Source: Apostichopus japonicus (Eukaryota; Echinodermata; Holothuroidea; Aspidochirotida; Stichopodidae). Taken from it: a stretch of 64,000 bases of DNA. The position numbers were made by a program, and so were the translations under genes. The stretch lies in assembly GCF_037975245.1 (NCBI RefSeq), contig NC_092576.1, forward strand, positions 42,567,111 through 42,631,110, given 5' to 3'. Positions 23,508-36,310 of this stretch are shown here, piece by piece; position 1 is the first letter of the stretch; each line of letters opens with the position of its first letter. The notes beneath the pieces were generated by a model, which had not been told where the DNA came from, made no database searches, and saw only the letters and a list, made by a program, of their open reading frames with translations.

Positions 23508-23993
23508 GCACTGCCAAGTTTTAGGTAACATTGTTCAATTTCTAGGACGGCAAGCCTTGTGTGGCAGTGAACATTGTCAAGTTGTCAAGTTTCTTTAAGA
23601 ACCTCTTTCAATTTAAACACTCATCCGTTAATCACACAAACGAAGTCAACTTGGGTTTAAACTTTAATATAAAGGCGTTATTACAAAGGTCATTTGCTGA
23701 GGTTTGCTTTTAGTTCTATTCAAGCGTACTTACTTCAAAAGTCAATTTATATATGTGGTTGTGGGTTTGGGCGTCGTGTAACAGTGTTAACAATGCATGG
23801 TCTGTTATGCTTCAATGGTTGTTTCCAGAGAAACAACGTTATCAGCCCCCCCCCCCCCCCCCCCCCTATCTCACTGAAGAGCCATTTTTGTTATTGGTTT
23901 ATTTTCTGATTTTGCTTTTACGACATATAAATATCCTTTTATTACTCTGCGTATGTATCTTATATATATTTTTTTTACTACGTTATATCCCAT

Positions 23994-24066
23994 GCAAAGT
24001 GCTCCGATATATTCTTTTATGTTTATAAGTGCTATATAAATGATGTATTATTGGTATTATTATTAC
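23994..24066 (+). mobile_element. SINE/LINE-like 3' tail
   Basis: GTTTATAAGTGCTATATAAATGATG followed by TATTATTGGTATTATTATTAC resembles the 3' end of the tRNA-derived SINE (GCGCTTTATAAG plus a TTA tail). No head is visible. Confidence 0.4.
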
Positions 24067-24618
24067 TGTAGGGTACAGTCTAACAGTCTATACCTGAAAC
24101 CTAAATCTGCTGTATGAATTTATGTGTACAGTAAACAGTACATTACAGAACATCAAATCAAGCATTACAGCATTAGTACTTAAACGGTAATCAGCCGACT
24201 GTTACCACAATAAATGTGTGCATATATTTCAGGCATCGGCTTAAATTGTTCATAATGCCTAATTAGAATAATAAATGAAATTGACCAATTGATCTAAAGG
24301 GAGTGACCTAATTAGTCTCTTCAACAATCAAATCTTGATACCGAAAATTTGGACATGTGTTTTCTTAACAACAGAGATCAGTTGGTTGACATTGAGCCTG
24401 TGGATTATTCTATATACTTCACAACTACAAGACTTCTAGAAGTGACCCACACTTACTGGACACTTTACAGAACACTTTATTTATTTATTTTTTATTTGTA
24501 TTTTTTTAACATTTTTTTTTATATATTTTTTTGGCCCTATTTTTTTTTACTGTAGTCAATATTGCCATCTTTATTAATCATGGAATTAATTTATATAGAG
24601 TATATGAAATACTACATG

Positions 24619-24749
24619 TATGCAAAATGGTTAAATTGCCAAGTGGTAAACATTGCTATGCAAAGTGGTAAAATTGCTATGTAAAATGGTAAAATTGCTA
24701 TGCAAAGTGGTAAAGTTGCTATGCAAAGTAGTAAAATTGCTATGCAAAG
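24619..24749 (+). repeat. 21-bp tandem repeat upstream of the PAQR gene
   Basis: Six to seven copies of TATGCAAAGTGGTAAAATTGC, diverged at the left end. It lies about 110 bp upstream of the PAQR start codon, in presumed 5' UTR, intron or promoter DNA. Confidence 0.85.
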
Positions 24750-24800
24750 GCAAACATGCTCTTCCTTTAACCTCCGATTCAAACAGTGTCGTTGTCATCT

Positions 24801-24811
24801 TCGTTCTCACA
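24801..24811 (+). other. Possible splice acceptor in the PAQR 5' UTR
   Basis: The pyrimidine-rich stretch GTTGTCATCTTCGTTCTCACAG ends in AG at about 24810-24811, 45 bases upstream of the start codon. The first coding exon may therefore be preceded by a non-coding exon further upstream. No promoter can be assigned. Confidence 0.35.
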
Positions 24812-24856
24812 GGTCGATAGCGGGGGATCGCTACCATCACCACCACCACCGCCATC

Positions 24857-27261
24857 ATGTGGACTGTGAAACTTCTCAAAGCGGATCATGTGCCATCAGA
24901 CTTCCGAGAGCCTTTCATCATCACGGGCTACCGGTCCTGTCGATGCACAGTGCTAACCTGCCTGTTCAGTGCCCTTCAGCACACCAACGAAACTCTCAAC
25001 TTCTGGACCCATTTCGCTGGTTTTCTGTTTTTCGTTTGGCAGATGTACCAGACAGGTTAGTTTCTTCATTTGGTTTCTCCTTTTAGCCAAAAGTCTGCTT
25101 TCTTGCACCATTTGTTGTTTTGTTTTGTTTGTACTCCTGTATCCATCCTCAAATATATTCTGAAATGTCTCTTGCAAAATTGAGAATTTTTTTTTTACAA
25201 ATGGTAACATGTATACATTTTGTGACATTATTTTCAATAATTTATTCATATATTCATAAATTCAGCAAAGGAGAAGCCTATCAGCATATTGTTAGTGTCT
25301 GTATTAATATAGTAGATGTATAGTGTGTTGTCTATGAGCTCCATTGTGCATTAAGGTATGTGTGTGTGTGTTAGTTTCACTTAATAGAAATATTTTGTGA
25401 TTTCTGGTTTAGATATCACCAAAAATTAAATTATATTGTTGCAGAAAACATTTTTTATGCTAAAAATATATACGTCTAGCGTACACTTCATTTTTGACAA
25501 GTCTTGAAGTATATATCACCCACAAACTTTCTGCAAACCTACATTGCGCTACATAGCTTAAACTGTACAAAATAACCAAGAGGTCTCAGCACTGTGTACT
25601 ACCCTGTACTACCATGTACCACTGTGTATTACCATGTAATACCGTACACATACTACCCTGTACTACTATGTTCTACCCTGTAGTACTACCGTGTACTACT
25701 ATGTACATTACTACTGTGTACTACTTGTAATACTGTCTACTACTATGTACTGCTGTGTACTAATATGTGCTACTATGTACTACTATGTACTACTGTGTAG
25801 TTACTGTGTACTACTGTGTACTAACGTGTACCAACATATACTACTGTGTACTACTGTGTAGTTACTGTGTACTACTGTGTACTAACGTGTACCAACATAT
25901 ACTACTGTGTACTACTGTGTAGTTACTGTGTACTACTGTGTACTAACGTGTACCAACATATACTACTGTGTACTACTGTGTAGTTACTGTGTACTAACGT
26001 GTACCAACATATACTACTGTGTACTACTGTGTAGTTACTGTGTACTACTGTGTACTAACGTGTACCAACATATACTACTGTGTACTACTGTGTAGTTACT
26101 GTGTACTAACGTGTACCAACATATATTACTGTGTACTACTGTGTAGTTACTGTGTACTACTGTGTACTAACGTGTACCAACATATACTACTGTGTACTAC
26201 TGTGTAGTTACTGTGTACTAACGTGTACCAACATATACTACTGTGTACTACTGTGTAGTTACTGTGTACTACTGTGTACTAACGTGTACCAACATATACT
26301 ACTGTGTACTACTGTATACTACTGTGTACTACTGTGCACGTTGCTGGCTTATAGTCTCTGTTTGGCTTTAGAATGACAATTACAATCATTTCTCTTTCCA
26401 GGTGACAGATATTGGAGTTACAATGATCCCTTCACCTGGGCTTTCACAGCATACCTTATCTCCTGTTGCATCTACCTGCTCACCAGCAGCTGGGCGCACC
26501 TCTTCAGCTGCATGTCCGAGTGGTTCCGACACGTCTGTTTCTTCTTGGACTACGGCGCCCTCAGTGTCTACAGCTTCGGCTGTGCCTTGGTCTACAGCCA
26601 CTACGTGTTTCCCACGGACTACATGGGTACCTGGTTGCACCGGGCTTTCATACCGTTGGCCTTCATCAACGGCGGCTGCTGCACCATGCTAGCATGCAGC
26701 TCCAGGCTGATGCACGAGGGCAGGCTCCGTAAACTATTCCGGATGTTAGCGTTCATGCTGCCGTACTTTTGTTGCAGCGTTCCCCTCCTGTATCGGCTCG
26801 CCTTCTGCCAGGGATCGGAATGCGAGGCGGAGTCGTTCCCGTCCCACAGACGGCAGTTCTGCTGGGCTTTCCTGACGGGCTTCCTCTACGCCTCGCACTT
26901 TCCGGAACGGTTAGCCCCGGGCCGGTTCGACATCGTGGGTCACTCGCATCAGATCTTCCACGTGTGCGGCATGATGGCTACCTACAGCCAGTTTCAGGCG
27001 GTTTCCGTTGACCTGGTCCAGAGGCGGGATGTGATCACATCTCTGGCCCCCGAGGCATCCTTCATGTCCACACTAGGTCTGCTCGTCACCCTCGTCGTCA
27101 TGAACCTACTCATCATCGCGAGCTTCTCCAACTACATCTGGAATCCGGAACAACTGAGGAAGATCAAACACAAACAGGGTCGTAAGACGTTGGTCAACCT
27201 CCTCGAGGAGAGACGGCAGGTTGTCGACCTCCCCGGGGAGGAGGAGAAGAAGCAGGTTTGA
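24857..27261 (+). CDS. Membrane progestin receptor (PAQR family, PAQR5/6-like)
   Basis: Two coding exons: 24857-25055 and 26402-27261. They join in phase 1, with donor ACAG/GTTAGT and acceptor TTTCCAG/GTGACA, to give 352 residues, the usual length for mPR proteins (330-355). PAQR proteins are seven-helix membrane proteins with a buried zinc site. The mPR subgroup binds progestins at the plasma membrane and signals rapidly; ligand specificity here is inferred from the subgroup only. Seen in the sequence: the conserved N-terminal FREPFIITGYR (residues 17-27), HTNETLNFWTH (42-52), HLFSC (99-103), RHVCFFLDYGA (109-119, with Asp116), LTGFLYASHFPERLAPGRFD (224-243) and the C-terminal HSHQIFH (247-253), whose HxxxH supplies two zinc-site histidines. 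Methionine 24857 is chosen because family members begin shortly before this GYR motif. The lysine/glutamate-rich tail follows the last helix. No frame damage is seen, so it is probably functional. Paralogue choice (mPR gamma versus delta) is not secure. Confidence 0.93.
25591..26338 (+). repeat. Intronic minisatellite, 112-bp higher-order period
   Basis: Nearly 750 bp of short units (TACTGTGTACTAC, TGTAGTTACTGTG, GTACCAACATATAC) inside the PAQR intron. From about 25800 the units are ordered into a 112-bp higher-order repeat, shown by identical open frames starting at 25907, 26019 and 26131. The array ends about 60 bp before the splice acceptor. Confidence 0.92.
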
Positions 27262-28040
27262 TGGAACCACAGTTGCAGCAGGTGCTGTAATTGTGACTCA
27301 AATTTAATAAGAGAAATTAATAATTTAAAAGAAACTGGAGGTAGAGGAGGATTAGCAACTTATACATTTTTCAAGTTTTTCAATTTTTTTTCACTTTTTC
27401 TCAATTTTTTCAATTTTTTTTTCAATTTTTCAATTTTTTCAATTTTTTCATACAGTGATTTTCAATAGAGGCAGATTTTGTCAGCTGACATCAATATGAA
27501 TATTCATAGCCTTCTGAACCACCTTAGAAAAGTGCTTATTTTTTTTCCCAGTCTTTTTTTCTCACACATGTGTTTTTCGTTTGTGGAAGTGGTGGTTACA
27601 ATTTCACCGTGACAATGCTAGCCTTACATTTCGTGTTGCTCCTGCCAAAAGTGCCGTTTAGAACAAAAAAGGCAGTGGCGTCGGGCTGTCAATTTTTTTT
27701 TTTTTTTTTTTTTGCTTCTGAAATAATTTCATTTTCTCAGATTTAGTACAGTGCATTCTATATTTATATATATTTTTTTTTAAGGCTGTACCTTTTTTCT
27801 TCATTTTGAAATGAGTTCTGTCCTGACAACTAGTCTTGGATACCTTGTATAGCAGCCTGAACCAACCTTTCTAAATATCATTTACTATTTTGTTCCCAAA
27901 CATGAAAGAGACCAACTTTTTGTCGGTCAACGTCTTAGAAATGATCTTCTAACGAGGCTGTTTAGTACGTTTATACTTTACTTTTTTAAGCAACGGGAAG
28001 AGTTTTAGATCTGTCTCAAGGAGTTCTTGAAATCATTAAG
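27262..28040 (+). other. Probable PAQR 3' UTR and downstream region
   Basis: AT-rich, with a TTTTTCAA-type repeat at 27366-27449 and T-tracts near 27690-27712. No canonical AATAAA is evident close to the stop codon, so the transcript end is not placed. Confidence 0.45.
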
Positions 28041-28477
28041 TGGATTTGCGAATGGTACAGTAGATTTTGGAATGGTACAGTAGATTTGGGAATTGCACAG
28101 TAGATTTGCCAATGGTACAGTAAAGTTGGGAATGGTACAGTAAATTTGGGAACGGTACAGTATATTTGCGATGGTACAGTAGATTTGCCAATGGTACAGC
28201 ATATATGGGAATGGTACAATACAGTAAATTTCGGAACGGTACAGCAGATTTGCCAATGGTACAGTATATTGGAACAGTAGTTTGGGAAATGGTACAGTAG
28301 ATTTGGGAATGGTACAGTTGATTTGGGAATGGTACAGTAGATTTGCCAATGGTACAGTACATTGGCCAATGGTACAGTAGATCGGCCAATGGGACAGAAG
28401 ATTTGCGAATTGCACAGCAGATTTGCCAATGGGAGAGCAGATTTGGGAATGGTACAGTAGATTTGAAAACAGTACAA
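28041..28477 (+). repeat. 20-21-bp minisatellite (GGTACAGTAGATTTG)
   Basis: About 21 copies of a 20-22-bp unit GGAATGGTACAGTAGATTTG with variants (CCAATGGTACAGTAG). Three minus-strand open frames of 117-153 codons cross it because the unit lacks stops; the peptide is YCTIGKSTVPFPNL-like and has no family match. Confidence 0.92.
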
Positions 28478-28677
28478 TGTAAACCAGTAAACGTTGACTT
28501 TGCTACATGTGTGGCAGTATGTCTAAACTGTCAGTACGAGCCAAGATTCGGGATTGATATCAAATAGATGGAAGTAAAGATGTTCAGGTGTGAATAGTCA
28601 ATGTAAACGCCAGAAGTAATAGCCTTAAGGTCCGACCTGTTAAGTCTATTTGCGGTGTCTGCCTGGCTACGACTTGC

Positions 28678-28935
28678 CCTCATATTGGCGTGGGGGAGAG
28701 AGACCATGGTGACATCATATTAGCCATGGAAAGACAGTTTGCGGTTAGTGGTTACTTTTAGTGCCCATGACTATTTCAAATCCTGTCGGTCTGTTGAAGT
28801 AATTTCTCATATTGGCGTGGGGGAGAGAGACCATGGTGACATCGTAATAGCCACGGGAAGACAATTTGTGTTTAGTGGCTACTTTTAGTGCCGATGGCTA
28901 ATTCAAATCCAGTGCCGATGGCTATTTCAAATCCA
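28678..28935 (+). repeat. Two-copy tandem duplication, about 125 bp
   Basis: CTCATATTGGCGTGGGGGAG begins each copy (about 28679 and 28807). Both continue through AGAGACCATGGTGACATC and TTTTAGTGCC. The second copy ends with a further duplicated GTGCCGATGGCTA(A/T)TTCAAATCC. Confidence 0.85.
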
Positions 28936-29162
28936 GTAAACTTGCGTTCGGCTTGTTACCATGGCTTAATATCGGATAGTCTGAAGAGGTTAATTTCCAG
29001 GATTGTTGTGGGACAAGTAAAATAAAAGACACCTTTAATATTTAATTTTGGAAGAAAACCAATTTTAAAATTGTCTTTGCTGTTAGATCTAAACCTTTTC
29101 TGACATCTGACTAGATTTTCTTTTTGTATGGACAAAGTTTCGTAGAAAATAAAAAAATCATC

Positions 29163-29221
29163 TTCCTCCCTCCCCCTCCTCCCTCCCTCCCCCCTCCCCC
29201 TCCCCCCTCCCCCTCCCCCCA
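29163..29221 (-). repeat. G-rich tract with quadruplex potential
   Basis: The minus strand is an almost pure run of GGGG(G) blocks separated by single A residues over about 58 bp. This far exceeds the G3+N1-7 rule for quadruplex formation. Confidence 0.85.
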
Positions 29222-32200
29222 ACTTTTTTCTTTCCTAAATTTGAAATGCAGTCTCCTTTAAATTGCAACAGACAACCATACGTATACACTTACATAATGG
29301 ATTTGCAGCAGTGCAAGTTACTTGTTTTTTCCATGGTTAAAAAAAAAAATCTTTACATCCATTCACCTGTTTGACACCCACGAAGGTTAAAGCCTTGAAA
29401 AAGACAATTCAGATAGTTGGAAGTTCTTTATTTTGCTTTAATGGGCAGTATAATATGCAATGACATGCCTGAATGGTTTGAAATTGATAAAACGTAGCAG
29501 CAAAATAACAACTCATCCATAATTGATAGGGTGCTCAGGTGTCTTGATGTATGACCTTGATACAACCAGGTTGATATATTTTTTTAATTTTTTTTTTTCT
29601 TTAATAACAAGCTGCTTATATCTAAGTACTACAAAAAAAAAATCGCTTTACGTATTAAATTTGGCTACCAAAGTTAGATGGCCTGCTGTTTTTCATCCTG
29701 CCCTTGACCTAATCCACATGCTAGCAAGGATTCAGATCGCAAATTTGGCCAATATTTATATAAAATATAAAAACATTTTGAGCATGGTGAAGTCGGCCTA
29801 CTGTACGGTAGTATGGTTAAGAAAAATTTTAGAGCTTTCTCAAAGGAGTGCAGGCTTCATTTTTTAACATTTCAGAAAACCAAAGGGATTTTACTATCAA
29901 GTGAGGGAGAGAGAGAGAGACACCACCTTGTTAGGAGTCTTTTTTTTTGTGAGTCACTTTTTTGTTTGATACTGTCAGTGTGAATCCCCCCAAACCGTAA
30001 ACCACATATCACCCTTTGAGATTGTCAGGGGAATCCCCTAAACCATACCAGATAAAACACATATTTACACACATAAATACCACCAACCCTCTTTGTTACA
30101 AGATAAGGCTTCAAATATTCACCTTTCTCTCTCCCAGGTCAAATAAAGACCGGAATGTTATTGTTTAATGTATCGTTTATGAGGTATGAGAAAGACCCCC
30201 CCCCACCCGCCCATTTATTGATTTGGTAATTTTTTTTTGGGGGGGGATACAGAGTTTACATAATTATTTTATACACCAAGGACTACTGACACGTCCCAAT
30301 TTAGGCGTTCAGTTTTCGAGGGTACTGCAAAACTGTTACCCAAATTGATCATACTGTACATACATAACCGGAAGCATGCATTGTAAATGTTCATCACGTT
30401 GAACAGAACTGACTGCATTATTCGTGGAACATTTACTAGACCTCTAGTCAATAGGGAACTTTTGTTGATTTGGTCTAAGCCAAAGTAAAGGAAAGAAAAA
30501 GAACCAGAACAAAATTGCTAGCTTTTAACTTCACCCATTCTTTTCAAGATGGTTGAACGATCCCTTTATTCTGTCTCAGTGAATATGACTCCTAAAGAAA
30601 AGAAATATTGATTGCCAGCCAAGCCACAATTCGTTGTCAGTATTTCTGAAAGGTCGTATCCATCATGGTTGACTGGCGCTTGAGAAAAAGCTTTATGCCA
30701 GCGAATTGAGTATCTGGGTGAACTTGGTCTGTATTGTGTGTGCAGAGTAGTAGCATAGTTTGTATACAGAGAGTATCTAGATAAATCAATAAGGTGCACT
30801 AACCTTTAGGAACAAAAAAAAAGAATAATTAAAACAAACTGGTATATGTTGTATTATCTGTTGGTCAAAAACTTCTCTGTTGCCTTCTCTGTTGCTATGA
30901 CAACAGTTGCCCCTCTGAGGGTTAGGTTTGAATGAGTGCAGATAACACAATAGGTTTACTGGACTGTTTTACTAAGTTATACTTTATCTGATGGCTCTAA
31001 TAATAGACTGATCCGGTCCAGTGGCCTCCAATACAGTAGCGCCCTGTTAGGATGTCTGACCTACAGTGGTGTGAAGGTTTCAAGAATAACACTGTGTGCT
31101 TAAGAGCTCAATTTTACCAAGTCAGGTATTGAAACACTGCCTCTTTAATTTGATGGTGCATTTATAGTATGTAATTTCCCATTCCACAGTTATAGATGTA
31201 TTAAAGGGGGGACTGAGGTACTCGGATGATTTCGTGTTAAAATGTACAAGTAGTACAACTGGTTTAACAACTACAGCACAGCCACCCTGGGAGTGTACCT
31301 ATCCATTACTAAGCACTGCTTGTGACGAGGGTGTTGCCTTTCAAATTTTTCTTCTCTCTACCCAACCCTCCACTACCCCCTCTCTCCCCTCCCCTGCCCA
31401 CACAGCTTGAATCCCCCTCCCTACCTCCCTTACATTTGTGTATGATTTATGACAGTACAGTAGTGAAATAGAAATTTTTTATGGAATGATGCATGGCTAA
31501 TATAAAATTAAGACCCAACACTTTGCAAACACAAATTGTCTTTTTCAGCCAATTAGAATGAGCCCTTGAGGTTGTTCGTATAGGGAAACCAGTACATATA
31601 TGTTTTATGAATATTAATAAACTATATTTATATTATATATGCATATGAACAAACACATGTGCAGCCTTGATTTATGCATTTGTATGATCGTTCAAGGGAG
31701 GACGTTTTTGCTGGTACGCTTGGATCTACCTCGCTGTTTTTTCTGTCGATAAAATGAAAGAACTTTGTAACTAAAGTCAGTGTTACACTTACTTGTATGC
31801 AAAAAGCATGGTACATGTGTCTGTTGATATCTTGTTGTATATCACTGGGTTGCTCGCTCTTCTCAGCCAATCAAATACGCTCAAATTCGCCAGGAATCCG
31901 ATTAGAAACCGGATTCGCAGCTGTTTAAAAGTTTGTCTGCATTTGTTAAACCTGCCCTTTTTTTTTTATTTCTTTTTCTGACTGTGCATGTTAGCAAACT
32001 ATTTAAATTACTCACACTGCCAGGTTCCTGAAGAGTGGCGACTTCTCAGTTCTTTCTCTAAGCAGGGTTTCAAAATGGACGCCTGTTGATTAGTTTTGAC
32101 GTAAAAGTTATCGTTTGCTATCCAGATACGATTCTTGGAAGTTTTGACCTCGTCCTCGCAATTATTCGCCAAGGTGTCGTAGGAGGAGAAAAGTTAAAGG

Positions 32201-32924
32201 GGTAGTGTCCGAAGGTAATTTTCTTTTTTTTCGTTTTTTGTTTTGTTTAAACTTCTGAAAAGAGGAATATTTTATGAGATTAGCATCTTGTTGAAATTTG
32301 CCGTCAAAATTCCTAACTGTCCATTTTATGAGCTAAAAGTATTGAAAGTGACAAGGTTATAACAATTGCACCCTAACCGACAAAAAACACAAAAAAAAAC
32401 ATTTTTGGATTGCAGATTGATTTTCACTCTTGATTTAGACCTTGGAATTTACAGAGAGTTTCGGCTGAACCGAAAGAAGGTGTGAATTTTACTAAACGTC
32501 TACACGGTTTTTGTATTGTGTATTATAATGCACTCAATTAGTTGGTATCAGATTTTGCTTCAACATAACTAAAGTTTATAACAATTTCAGAGGATTCATA
32601 TCTCACAAAGCTGTTTGAAAGAATGTGAATTTTGGGCACGCTTCCTACATTATGGCTGTTACTAAAAAACATAAAATTACTCCATGACTTTATCATTTTA
32701 GTCTGTTACTGTGATCAAAATTTAAATTCTTAAATGATATAATTTAGGTATCTTTCGAACTGTTATCATACAGCCCCAGCCAGGACACACTCACCCGATG
32801 TATTAACCATGTAGTTGATATCTGTGATTCAAGTACATTATCTCTGATAATGGGCATACCAAATGGTTAGGTGGAAGTAGAGGACAGTACGACCCACATT
32901 CGTTGTCTGTGACTGTCAGTGGAT
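29222..32924. other. Long non-coding stretch
   Basis: No gene or element recognised across 3.7 kb. It contains poly-T/poly-A tracts, a (GA)n tract at 29905-29921, C/G homopolymers at 30198-30212 and 30236-30247, and a TTAAAGGGGTAG motif at 32195 that could be the end of another TTAA-type element without a visible partner. Confidence 0.4.
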
Positions 32925-33715
32925 GTAACATTGTGACAGTGGACAATTAATGCATTGTATGTACTCTGTGGACATTACATACCTGTCATAGTGGACTAAC
33001 ATTGTTTTTGATGGAGGACGTCATGTTGTCAGTCATTGTGAAAAGTACATTTTATATCACGGTGGACATTACATTATCTGTCATAGTGGACATTGAATCG
33101 TCTGTCATAGTGGACTAACATTGTGATGGTGGACATCATGTTGTCAGTCATTGTGAAAAGTACATTTTATATCACGGTGGACATTACATTATCTGTCATA
33201 GTGGACATTGAATTGTCTGTCGTAGTGGACTTACGTTGTTTGTGATGTAGGACAATAAATTGTCTGTCATAGTGGACTAACATTTTCTATCATAGTGGAC
33301 ATTGTCTTGTCTGTCATAGTGGACTAACATTGTGATGTAGAACAATAAATTGTCTGTCATAGTAGAAAGTACATTTTCTATCACAGTGGACATTACATTA
33401 TCTGTCATAGTGGACATTGAATTGTTTGTCATAATGGACTAACATTGTTTGTGATGTAGGACAATAAATTAACTGTCATAGTGGAAAGTACATTTTCTGT
33501 CATAATGAACATTGTCTTATCTGTCATAGTGGACAATAGTATTGTCTATTTTAGAGAGACAGTAGACTGTGTCAGATAATGGACATAAAATTATGTAATA
33601 GTGGACAATACTTTGTCTGTGGTAGTGGACTAACATTGCTTTGTCTGTGGTAGTGGACATTTCTTTGTCTGTGGTAGTGGACAGGACTCTGTCTGTGGTA
33701 ATGGACATTACCTTG
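32925..33715 (+). repeat. TGTCATAGTGGACATT minisatellite
   Basis: About 30 diverged units of CTGTCATAGTGGACATTG over 790 bp. There is larger duplication of blocks of about 115 bp (33055-33285). The right end (33600-33710) is homogenised to the variant TTTGTCTGTGGTAGTGGACA. Confidence 0.9.
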
Positions 33716-34587
33716 TTCTACTGCCGCATTTTTGCATGTCTTTGTTAGTCCTAGGGTGCCGTGGCAACAGTAACAACAGAACATAACAGTAAATACTGTT
33801 ATCTGACCATCAAATTTGAGTTTTTTCCGTAAGATATTCGTACTGTACTAAAGTGACCCAACATACAGTTTGCTCATGACTGCCTAACCATGTGCATAGT
33901 AGCACTGTTGTAGCTGCCTGCCTGTACCTAAAGCACTAAGGATCTTTTTCACAAATCTGAATAACTTCCCAAACATTTTCTTCCCCCTCTCCCCTCCCTC
34001 CTATAAACTTTTGAATTTTCTGTCTATACATCTTTGACTCTTGAACATGTAAATGGTTACCGTGACGATGATGGCACTAAATATCCAAGGCTCTGTACAG
34101 TAGTATTTAACATGTATGCATTTAAATTGCAATATTTATTATCTAATTAGCATAAAAGGATGTTAGTTTAAGAGCTTTGTTGAATATTCATGTTATTCTG
34201 GATAATTATGTTGAAAATAAGTAGCTAGAGAAAAATCAATATTTGCCATCGGTTCTGCTACTTTGTCAGGTTTTTTGGAGGCTAGTAAACACAGGGTTGT
34301 ATTCAACTTGAAACACTGGCAATTATTAAATATTCCCACTACTCTGTCAAAGCTTTACCGCACAGTTTTGTTATTATCGTCATGAAAATGCCTAGACATA
34401 GCCTGCTAGCGGCAAAATCAAACAAGGTCACCAGGTCTCAAGGTAAATGCCAGTCCTGCTGCTCATTTCATAATTAATCTGTGTAGAAAATGTTTGACAG
34501 CTGATCCCACTAAACTGGTTTACTCATTTACAGGAATACTCAAAACTGTACAAACATGATTGTTTAATCAGTAAACATTCTGTCAAG

Positions 34588-35187
34588 GATGGTGAGGGGG
34601 GCTGCAGCCAGGCTGCCTACTGTAGATGGTGAATCTGTTGTGCATACTGTACCGTACTTTGTATTTGGAGCTGTATCAAGAGGCAGACATGGTATGCCTT
34701 TAAAAGGTACTGTGTGAAGAGCAGGATAGTGAGGCTGCAGCCAGGCTGCCTAGGGTGAATCTGTTGTTCATACTGTACCATACTGTGTAATGGAGCTGTA
34801 TCGAGAGGCAGATATGTTATTCCTTTATAAGGTACTGTGTGAAGAGAAGGATGTTGAGGGTGGCTGCAGCCAGGCTGCCTAGGGTAAATCTGTTGTGCAT
34901 ACTGTACCATACTGTGTAATGGAGCTGTATGGAGAGGCAGACATGGTATTCCTTTATAAGGTACTGTGTAAAGAGAAGGATGGTGAGGGGGGCTGCAGCC
35001 AAGCTGCCTAGGGTGAATCTGTTGTGCATACTGTACCGTACTGTGTAATGGAGCTGTATCGAGAGGCAGACATGGTATTCCTTTATAAGGCACTGTGTGA
35101 AGAGAAGGATGGTGAGGGGGGCTGCAGCCAGGCTGCCTAGGGTGAATCTGTTGTGCCTGTACTGTACCATACTGTGTAATGGAGCTG
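34588..35187 (-). repeat. 129-bp tandem repeat, five copies
   Basis: GCTGCAGCCAGGCTGCCTA recurs at 34601, 34734, 34863, 34992 and 35121, spaced 133, 129, 129 and 129 bp. Because 129 = 3 x 43, minus-strand frames stay open (203 and 117 codons) with a 43-residue period. The frame-keeping period is noted, but the peptide resembles no family I know and the region has no splice or start context. Confidence 0.9.
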
Positions 35188-36129
35188 CATTCTAAAAGTA
35201 TCTGGTCACTATTAAAAGTACCTGACAAGATATTCAGGTTGGTTTCAGGCTTTCAGCACAGTTACTCTTTGTTATGCTGGTTGGGAGTAAGGGTAAGGTA
35301 GGGGGCCGGGGGGAGGAAGGGGAGCCGGTGAAGCGTTAGGCGGAACTCAAACCTCAAGGACATATAGTCAGGATGGTGCTCTTGGTAGTATTATGTACCC
35401 TGCCAGTAAAGTGTTTAACCAACTTTATTTCAATTGTTATGTAATGTTATGTCCAAAGGTTCTTGCTTTTGTATATTTCAGTCACTCTACTCATTTATAC
35501 CAACTCTTTCAATGGTGCACATAAACCCTGCAGAATCCGAGGGCAAAATGACGATCTGCTGGGGGTGGGGCGGGGGAGGTGGGTCTGGTGGTGGTATGAA
35601 GTGTTTTTTTTGTTTTAAGAAGCGGACCTAACGTCTTTTCAAACTTGAAGTGCCGTTAAAGAGAAAGAAACTTATAAGATGATATTTTGGTGTTCAACAT
35701 CCCAGAGTTTTTATTTTCATTCATTGAATGTTTGCATGATCTGCTTACCCGCACTGTTCAATGAACATGTGTGATTTATTTAGTGGAGGCAGTCAGTTTG
35801 GAGTTAGTCTGTAGTTAATGGTAGAATTGCCTTTATTGTACCAAACGTTGCATAGTACCAGTAGATTAGCCTTGGAAGTGAATGTCGTAGTTTCGGAATT
35901 GTGTGATAGTTTTCTATGAAGGCAACCACATCCCATGCGGTGCTGGAATTTACGCAAGATTAAAACGTAAAGATTGGCCCAAAAAAAAAAAAAATATCGC
36001 TGTCTATCAGCCTACATAGTGCAGTCTAGCTTGGTTAAAAAGACAATTTTTTTATTTTTTGATAATTATTATTATTTTTTGGGTATTTTCATATTGCAAC
36101 CAGCCAGTTGGAACATTTTTCTAAACTGT
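35188..36129. other. Non-coding stretch
   Basis: G-rich patches at 35290-35335 and 35553-35600; otherwise nothing recognised. Confidence 0.4.
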
Positions 36130-36310
36130 CCTCCCACTGTATCGTGCTGCGAAGCACTGATACTGACAGTAGAAACAGTTTCCTGACCTTTATCTGATTC
36201 TAATGCTGATACCACTCTATACTGTCCTCTCGTATCATGCTTCAAAGCACTCTTACTGACAGTATGAACAGTTCCTAAACCTTTATCTGAACCAAATGCT
36301 AATTACCACT
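36130..36310 (+). repeat. Outlying copies of the 92-bp satellite
   Basis: Two diverged copies (GTATCGTGCTGCGAAGCACT with TACTGACAGTA, and CGTATCATGCTTCAAAGCAC) of the unit that forms the array at 38585-39600. A single further copy lies at 37225-37300. Confidence 0.8.

Noticed and set aside
25591-26338. CRISPR-like regular spacing
   Set aside because: Units are contiguous with no unique spacers, in a eukaryotic intron; it is a minisatellite.
28005-28477. Minus-strand repeat proteins YCTIGKSTVPF
   Set aside because: Three frames of the same 20-21-bp minisatellite are open, so coding is not implied.
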